Below, one piece after another: positions 15,506 to 20,168 of a stretch of 20,168 bases of DNA. The notes under the pieces were generated by a model. The model worked only from the letters and a program-made list of their open reading frames with translations. It was not told the DNA's origin and ran no database searches. How positions within the stretch are numbered: position 1 is the stretch's first letter; each line of letters starts with the position of its first letter. Origin of the DNA: Oxalobacteraceae bacterium (GTDB lineage: Bacteria; Pseudomonadota; Gammaproteobacteria; Burkholderiales; Burkholderiaceae_D); the NCBI GenBank assembly GCA_947487325.1, contig CANKWG010000013.1:1-20168 (forward strand). The letters are read 5' to 3'. The position numbers and the translations under genes were made by a program.

Positions 15506-15514
15506 TCACCTCCT
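15506..15514 (+). promoter_or_regulatory. Anti-Shine-Dalgarno-like sequence just before pqqB
   Basis: TCACCTCCT matches the 3' tail of 16S rRNA and can pair, with 8 of 9 bases, to AGGAGATGA at the ribosome-binding site of the upstream small ORF (15355-15363). pqqB itself lacks a clear Shine-Dalgarno. The pairing could couple or restrain translation of the leader and pqqB. The complementarity is visible; function is inferred. Confidence 0.3.
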
Positions 15515-15521
15515 GAAAATC

Positions 15522-16454
15522 ATGAAAATTCTTGTTTTAGGTTCTGCTGCGGGCGGTGGTTTCCCGCAATGGAATTGCAATTGCACCAACTGCGCCGGCG
15601 TGCGCAAAGGCAGTATCAATGCTAAAGCGCGCACGCAATCATCGATCGCGGTCTCTGCCAATGGCACCGACTGGGTATTGATCAATGCATCGCCCGACAT
15701 TCTTTTTCAGTTGCGCTCCAATCCCGTGATGCAGCCTGCGCGCGCCATACGTGATTCAGGCATTGCTGCCGTGATGGTGATGGATGCACAAATCGATCAC
15801 ATCACCGGACTGTTGATGCTGCGCGAGGGGAAAAAGAAACTCAATCTGTATTGCACGGATTCGGTTTGGGATGATCTCAATCACGGACTGCCATTGGCCA
15901 AAGTGTTGTCGCACTATTGCGGTGTCGAGCATCATGAAATCAAGGGTCTATCCGCAGACAAGACGCGCTTCGCACCGATTGAAGTGCCGGGCATTGCGGG
16001 TATTCGTTTTCATCCACTGCCATTGAAGAGCAAAGCGCCGCCGTATTCGCCGCATCGTGCCAATCCTCAGCCCGGTGACAATAATGGCCTGCTGATCGAA
16101 AACACCGAGACCGGCAAGACCTTGTTCTATGCGCCGGGCCTGGGCGAAATCGAGCCGCATGTACTGGAAGCGATGCAAAAAGCTGATTGCGTACTGGTTG
16201 ATGGCACCGTTTGGACTAGTGACGAAATGATCACGTTGGGTCTGACGCAAAAGACAGCAGCGGACATGGGTCATCTGCAATTATCAGGCCCCGGCGGCAT
16301 GATCGAGGTGCTCTATAGTGTGGGTCAGCGTCGCAAGATACTCATCCACATCAACAACACCAATCCGATTTTGAACGAAGACTCGGCCGAGCACGCAGCG
16401 CTTGCGAAGCACGGCATCGAAGTCGCATTTGATGGCATGGAGATTAACGTATGA
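15522..16454 (+). CDS. pqqB: PQQ biosynthesis protein PqqB (metallo-beta-lactamase fold)
   Basis: This 310-residue protein has the PqqB signature start, GGGFPQWNCNCTNC (Cys19, Cys21, Cys24), and the metal-site segment DAQIDHITGLLML (Asp92, His93). It continues with SPHRANPQPGDNNGL, FYAPGLGEIEP, LVDGTVWTSDEM, MGHLQLSGPGG and HINNTNPIL. PqqB acts late in PQQ formation as an iron-dependent hydroxylase-like enzyme on the crosslinked Glu-Tyr derivative; the family is metallo-hydrolase by fold. ATG 15522 has no clear ribosome-binding site and may depend on coupling to the upstream small ORF. Its stop overlaps pqqC by ATGA. Confidence 0.95.
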   Translation: MKILVLGSAAGGGFPQWNCNCTNCAGVRKGSINAKARTQSSIAVSANGTDWVLINASPDILFQLRSNPVMQPARAIRDSGIAAVMVMDAQIDHITGLLMLREGKKKLNLYCTDSVWDDLNHGLPLAKVLSHYCGVEHHEIKGLSADKTRFAPIEVPGIAGIRFHPLPLKSKAPPYSPHRANPQPGDNNGLLIENTETGKTLFYAPGLGEIEPHVLEAMQKADCVLVDGTVWTSDEMITLGLTQKTAADMGHLQLSGPGGMIEVLYSVGQRRKILIHINNTNPILNEDSAEHAALAKHGIEVAFDGMEINV

Positions 16455-17161
16455 ACGCACCCACCAAGATGACGGAACAGATGCCCTGGAGCCGCGAAGA
16501 GTTTGAAGAAAATTTACGTGCAAGAGGCAAGAGCTACCACATCAATCATCCGTTCAATATTCGGATGAACAACGGTGAACTCACACCTGATCAGATTCGT
16601 GGCTGGGTGATTAACCGTTTTTATTATCAGGTCATGATTCCCGTGAAAGACGCAGCCATCATATCCAACTGTCCCGACCGTGAAACGCGTCGCAAGTGGA
16701 TTGATCGTATTCATGATCATGATGGTTACGGCGACAAGCCCGGCGGTATCGAAGCATGGACACGTTTGGGTGAGGCCACCGGCATCTCCCGCGAAGATTT
16801 GTGGTCACTGAAAAAAGTCGAGCCCGGTGTGCGCTTTGCAGTGGACGCCTACGTCAACTTTGCGCGCAGCCGCCCGTGGCAAGAGGCGGTTTGTTCATCG
16901 CTGACCGAAATGTTTGCACCCAAGATTCACAAAGATCGTCTGGCCAACTGGCCAACGCATTATCCGTGGGTCAAAGAAGAAGGCCTCGCTTATTTTCGCA
17001 CCCGCGTCACGCTCGCCGAGCGTGATGTCGAACATGGCCTGGCCGTCACGCTCGAACACTTCACCACGCGTGAGCAGCAGGAGCGCGCTCTGGAAATCCT
17101 GCAATTCAAGCTGGATGTTTTGTGGGCGATTTCGGATGCCATCGAAAAAGCCTATCCCTGA
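16451..17161 (+). CDS. pqqC: Pyrroloquinoline-quinone synthase PqqC
   Basis: This 236-residue all-helical oxidase performs the last step of PQQ formation, ring closure and an eight-electron oxidation of AHQQ using oxygen without metal or cofactor. Typical segments are YHINHPFNIRMNNGEL, VINRFYYQVMIPVKDAAI, SNCPDRETRRKWIDRIHDHDG, AVCSSLTEMFAPKIHKDRL and HYPWVKEEGLAYFRTRV, with active-site His and Arg positions retained by eye. The length fits the family. The start overlaps pqqB (ATGA), and pqqD begins seven bases after its stop. Confidence 0.95.
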   Translation: MNAPTKMTEQMPWSREEFEENLRARGKSYHINHPFNIRMNNGELTPDQIRGWVINRFYYQVMIPVKDAAIISNCPDRETRRKWIDRIHDHDGYGDKPGGIEAWTRLGEATGISREDLWSLKKVEPGVRFAVDAYVNFARSRPWQEAVCSSLTEMFAPKIHKDRLANWPTHYPWVKEEGLAYFRTRVTLAERDVEHGLAVTLEHFTTREQQERALEILQFKLDVLWAISDAIEKAYP

Positions 17162-17167
17162 AAGCGC

Positions 17168-17434
17168 ATGATGAGCGAACTTACCGCAAAACCAAAACTC
17201 GCCCGCCTGTTCCGCATGCAATGGGAAGAAGCACAGGGCGCGTATGTACTGTTGTACCCCGAGGGCATGGTCAAGCTCAATCAAAGCGCTGGTGAAATTC
17301 TGAAGCGCTGCGATGGCGAGCGTGACGTGCAGGCAATCATTGACGACATTGAACAAACGTTCAATGCGACCGGCCTGGAAAGAGATGTACTTGGGTTTAT
17401 TGAAATTGCAACCGAGCGAGGCTGGATTGTCTGA
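17168..17434 (+). CDS. pqqD: PQQ peptide chaperone PqqD
   Basis: PqqD is the small RiPP recognition protein that binds PqqA and presents it to PqqE. This 88-residue protein shows the winged-helix family pattern: FRMQWEEAQGAYVLLYPEG, VKLNQSAGEIL and a C-terminal helix, ending ERGWIV. Two adjacent ATG codons (17168 and 17171) could serve as start, changing length by one residue. The stop overlaps the pqqE TTG start by 8 bases. In many betaproteobacteria PqqD keeps this separate form rather than being fused to PqqC or PqqE. Confidence 0.93.
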   Translation: MMSELTAKPKLARLFRMQWEEAQGAYVLLYPEGMVKLNQSAGEILKRCDGERDVQAIIDDIEQTFNATGLERDVLGFIEIATERGWIV

Positions 17435-18596
17435 GACCACACCCACCACAACAACGACACAGGTGCCGCCACCGCTGTGGCTGCTGGCAGAGATCACTTA
17501 TAAGTGTCCGCTGCATTGCGTGTTTTGCTACAACCCGTTGAATTATGCGGAGAATCGCAAGGAACTGACGACGGAAGAATGGAAAGATGTGCTGCGTCAG
17601 GCGCGCAAACTCGGCGCTGCGCAGCTAGGCTTTTCCGGCGGCGAACCGCTGGTGCGCGATGATCTTGAAGAGCTCATCGGCGAAGCGCATCAGCTGGGGT
17701 TTTATACCAACCTCATCACCTCCGGTATTGGTCTGACCGAAGAGCGCATCTCTCGCATGAAAGATCTGGGGCTTGATCATATCCAGCTCTCGTTCCAGGA
17801 TTCGACCAAGGAGATGAATGATTTCCTCTCCAGCACCAAGACCTTCGATCTGAAGAATCGTGTCGCTAAGCTGATCAAGAAGTACGATTACCCGATGGTG
17901 CTCAACGTCGTTCTGCATCGCTATAACCTGGATCATATCGGCCGCATCATCGAGATGGCTGTGGAGATGGAGGTTGAATATCTTGAGCTAGCCAACACCC
18001 AGTATTACGGCTGGGGCATGGTCAATCGCGATCAGCTGATGCCCACGCGCGAGCAGCTGGCGCGTGCTGAAGCGACAGTTAATGAATATCGCGCGAAGCT
18101 CGGTAACAAAATCAAATTGCTGTTCGTCGTCCCGGATTATTTCGAAGAACGTCCGAAGGCTTGTATGAACGGCTGGGGCTCGGTATTTCTTGCGGTCGCT
18201 GCGGATGGTTCAGCCTTGCCTTGCCATGCTGCGAAAAGCTTGCCGGGTCTGCAATTCCCCAATGTCACAGAGACAACTTTAAAAGATATCTGGTATAACA
18301 GCGATGCTTTCAATCGATATCGCGGTTATGGCTGGATGAAGGAACCCTGCCGTACCTGTCCTGACAAGGAAAAAGATTTCGGTGGCTGTCGTTGTCAGGC
18401 TTACGCGCTCACTGGTGATGCTGAAAATGCGGATCCTGTCTGTAGCAAGTCGGCGCAGCATGGCGATGTGAAGAAAATCGTATTGCAGGCACAAGCGCCG
18501 CGGACAGAAGAAAAGCCGCTGGTCTATCGTAACGATGCCAACTCTATGCGTTACGCTGCGATACCTATAAAAGAAGAACGAGACAAGGTTTCCTGA
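17427..18596 (+). CDS. pqqE: Radical SAM enzyme PqqE
   Basis: PqqE links Glu and Tyr of PqqA with a carbon-carbon bond using S-adenosylmethionine and iron-sulfur clusters. The radical SAM triad is CPLHCVFC (Cys27, Cys31, Cys34), followed by FSGGEPLVRDDL. The SPASM region includes CMNGWGSVFLAVAADG, LPCHAA and the CRTCPDKEKDFGGCRCQA cluster with a later Cys in DPVCSKS. The frame is open back into pqqD. Homology starts at PPPLWLLAEITYKC, so the best start is TTG 17427, with GCGAGG five bases upstream, giving 389 residues; GTG 17463 is an alternative. A rare TTG start overlapping pqqD suggests translational coupling and controlled dosage. The next gene starts one base after its stop. Confidence 0.95.
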   Translation: MSETTPTTTTTQVPPPLWLLAEITYKCPLHCVFCYNPLNYAENRKELTTEEWKDVLRQARKLGAAQLGFSGGEPLVRDDLEELIGEAHQLGFYTNLITSGIGLTEERISRMKDLGLDHIQLSFQDSTKEMNDFLSSTKTFDLKNRVAKLIKKYDYPMVLNVVLHRYNLDHIGRIIEMAVEMEVEYLELANTQYYGWGMVNRDQLMPTREQLARAEATVNEYRAKLGNKIKLLFVVPDYFEERPKACMNGWGSVFLAVAADGSALPCHAAKSLPGLQFPNVTETTLKDIWYNSDAFNRYRGYGWMKEPCRTCPDKEKDFGGCRCQAYALTGDAENADPVCSKSAQHGDVKKIVLQAQAPRTEEKPLVYRNDANSMRYAAIPIKEERDKVS

Positions 18597-18597
18597 C

Positions 18598-19356
18598 ATG
18601 ACTGACGTGGCGCGCCGGCTTTATTCGCTTTCCCGACTTTTCAAGCCCCGCGCCACGATCTCCCCAACTTCTGGGGCAGACCGACTCTTTCTGCAGTGGT
18701 TGTGTTTCGTCGGCCTGTTGCTGTTTGCTTCCTTTTTGATGTGGCGCGCCAATATCTGGGGCGTGCTGGTCGCAGCCGACCCCACCGGCATTACGCTGAT
18801 GATCATCGCGGTGTTTGCAGGTTCCACTCTCTGGGTGGGCATGCGCGCCTGGAGTCTGATGCATGAGCGTCAGGCACTGGATGCTTGGAAGCTCGCTGCA
18901 ACCTCTTACTCGCCCTCGACGCTGCCCGAAAATGGCGATACCGCAGTCCACGCGTATTTTTCCGCACTGCTCGGCAAAAGTCGCCGTCACAATTACGATA
19001 ATGTGCAACTCACCGAAGTGCTGGCCGAACGCCTGCATGGCCCCAGTGAATCCGCATGGTGGGTAAATGGCATACAGATCAAGCTTGGCCTGTTGGGTAA
19101 AGTGATCGGTTTTTCCATTCTGGCGATTGAAATTTCGCAGATACAAAATTTTGACGCCTCGCAGTCGCAGACCCTGCTGAAGACTCTGACAGGCGGTCTG
19201 GGTATTGCGCTACTGACGACAGCCGTTGGTCTGGTGGCGAACATGCTGCTCGGTGTGCAGTTAGTCAGGTTAGATCGTTGCGGTGACGGCATACTCGCGG
19301 ACTCGCTCGAACTGGCAGAGACGCAGCTGGTCACGCTGACGCATCGGGATCAATAG
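18598..19356 (+). CDS. TolQ/ExbB/MotA-like proton channel subunit
   Basis: This 252-residue inner-membrane protein has four predicted TM segments (about 29-50, 58-80, 160-177 and 199-222). The last two carry the family signature: GLLGKVIGFSILAIEI, then TGGLGIALLTTAVGLVANML, matching the LGLLGTV...aLxTTxxGL pattern of TolQ/ExbB channels. Such proteins form pentameric proton channels that drive a TolR/ExbD partner. The next gene encodes such a partner. It starts one base after the pqqE stop without an independent promoter gap, so it is transcribed with the pqq genes. It is not a close tolQ or exbB copy: the loop between TM2 and TM3 is short on family motifs. What it energises is unknown. Confidence 0.8.
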   Translation: MTDVARRLYSLSRLFKPRATISPTSGADRLFLQWLCFVGLLLFASFLMWRANIWGVLVAADPTGITLMIIAVFAGSTLWVGMRAWSLMHERQALDAWKLAATSYSPSTLPENGDTAVHAYFSALLGKSRRHNYDNVQLTEVLAERLHGPSESAWWVNGIQIKLGLLGKVIGFSILAIEISQIQNFDASQSQTLLKTLTGGLGIALLTTAVGLVANMLLGVQLVRLDRCGDGILADSLELAETQLVTLTHRDQ

Positions 19357-19961
19357 TGAGCTTGCGGAAGAAGCGTCGCGAAGGGGAGGTCGATCCCTTC
19401 TATGACATGCTGTTCAACATTCTGATTGCTTTCGTTTTTTGTTTCATCATCGCGCTACTGGCGATGAATCCGAAGGCAAAAAAGGAAGGCGACATTCCTG
19501 CCAAGGCGGAATTCATCATTACGGTCTCATGGCCTGACATGAATCCGAATGATCTGGACACCTACGTGCAGGATCCGGCTGGCGCAGTGGTGTGGTTCCG
19601 ATCACGCGAAGCGGGTTTGATGCATCTGGATCGCGACGACCGTGGTCTGGCGGGTGATTCGATCAAGGTCAATGGTCGCGATGTCGTCAACCCGCTCAAT
19701 CAGGAAGTCGTGACCATTCGAGGTTTTTCTGCGGGCGAGTACACCGTGAATGTCCAGTACTACGAAAGCAAAAACACCGAGGCCGTCGAGACCACCATCT
19801 CCGTCGTCAAAGTCAATCCGCGCGCAGAGATTGTGTACTACGGCACTCTCAGATTGGACCGCAAGGGCGATGAGGCCACAGCAGTGCGATTTACCGTTGA
19901 CCCCGACGGTACCGTCAGAGACATCAATACCTTACCTAAACAGATCGTTCCGCAGACATGA
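19356..19961 (+). CDS. TolR/ExbD-like stator protein with an unusual periplasmic domain
   Basis: This 201-residue protein has a basic cytoplasmic start (RKKRREGEVD), then one TM helix (about 18-37) entered through FYDMLFN, where Asp17 sits at the place of the essential proton-binding Asp of TolR/ExbD. After that it departs from the family: instead of the small TolR domain there are about 150 residues rich in beta strands, including ITVSWPDMNPNDLDTYVQDP, VVWFRS, MHLDRDDRG and GFSAGEYTVNVQYY. The W...DLDxxVxDPxG pattern resembles YfaP/DUF2135-type beta-sandwich domains. The acidic loops could bind Ca2+ or another metal. Start is GTG 19356, overlapping the previous TAG by one base. The final stop overlaps the next gene by ATGA. 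Confidence 0.72.
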   Translation: MSLRKKRREGEVDPFYDMLFNILIAFVFCFIIALLAMNPKAKKEGDIPAKAEFIITVSWPDMNPNDLDTYVQDPAGAVVWFRSREAGLMHLDRDDRGLAGDSIKVNGRDVVNPLNQEVVTIRGFSAGEYTVNVQYYESKNTEAVETTISVVKVNPRAEIVYYGTLRLDRKGDEATAVRFTVDPDGTVRDINTLPKQIVPQT

Positions 19962-20168
19962 CCCATATCTCAATTCTCCTGACCTTTTTGTACCTCACTG
20001 TCGCGATATTGCTGCTGGTGCTGTGTCTGGCCACCGCATGGAAGCGCTGGATCAAGCTGGTGATGATTCTGGTGGTGACCGCCAGTTATTTTGTCGCGAA
20101 CTACACCTTTGAAGACATGTTGGGCTGGCCAACACCGCGCATGCTGCCGGAAAAATTTATCATCGTTT
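19958..20168 (+). CDS. Small membrane protein, partial (cut by window end)
   Basis: Seventy codons are present from ATG 19958, which overlaps the previous stop as ATGA. There are two TM helices (about 5-25 and 30-47), then FEDMLGWPTPRMLPEKF and IIV, running off the end. I do not recognise the family. With the two preceding genes it forms the end of the pqq transcript seen here and is probably the third part of the same membrane complex. Confidence 0.7.
   Translation, partial: MTHISILLTFLYLTVAILLLVLCLATAWKRWIKLVMILVVTASYFVANYTFEDMLGWPTPRMLPEKFIIV

Noticed and set aside
17313..17426. Extended N-terminus of PqqE from ATG 17313
   Set aside because: It lies fully within pqqD in another frame and shows no PqqE homology.
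16895..17497. Minus-strand 200-codon ORF across pqqC-pqqD-pqqE
   Set aside because: It is antisense to three firmly identified genes and shows no recognisable domain.

Overview
The window looks like a chromosomal segment of a Gram-negative proteobacterium, most likely a betaproteobacterium (Burkholderiales/Oxalobacteraceae-like). The grounds are outer-membrane barrels and periplasmic c-type cytochromes, a PedF-type cytochrome next to pqq genes, a sigma-54 activator of the AcoR/Fis type, and protein sequences typical of that class. The taxonomic guess comes from recalled protein style only, since no search could be run. No rRNA, tRNA, CRISPR array, transposase or phage gene was found.

Left part (1-5450). 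The minus strand at the edge carries the 5' end of an AMP-binding acyl-CoA synthetase. Its homology continues in another frame after about 55 codons, so it is either frameshifted or contains a sequence error. Divergent from it is a tightly overlapped trehalose operon: a trehalose-6-phosphate synthase fused to a two-TM sensor-like N-terminus, a trehalose-6-phosphate phosphatase, and a GH15 glucoamylase/trehalase-like hydrolase. Both junctions are ATGA overlaps.

Middle (5451-7411). Two small outer-membrane beta-barrel genes form a tandem duplication that includes their upstream leaders. A bidirectional terminator closes the block.

Redox block (7539-12030, minus strand). Four genes are transcribed in the order cytochrome c PedF, orphan periplasmic solute-binding protein, NosR-like flavo/iron-sulfur membrane protein, ApbE flavin transferase. 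A textbook sigma-54 -24/-12 promoter (12074-12088) sits just upstream of pedF. A sigma-54-dependent activator (12209-14233) is encoded divergently. This is a self-contained regulated module, probably the electron-transfer side of PQQ-dependent alcohol oxidation. The dehydrogenase itself is not in the window.

PQQ block (15226-20168, plus strand). After a divergent proline iminopeptidase comes pqqB-pqqC-pqqD-pqqE with overlapping or nearly touching junctions. A canonical pqqA is not visible; its place is taken by a 45-codon ORF that lacks the Glu and Tyr arrangement required of PqqA. The operon runs one base after pqqE into three further genes: a TolQ/ExbB-like channel, a TolR/ExbD-like protein with an unusual acidic beta-rich periplasmic domain, and a small membrane protein cut by the window end. 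This apparent proton-driven motor fused to a PQQ operon is the strongest candidate for an undescribed system here.
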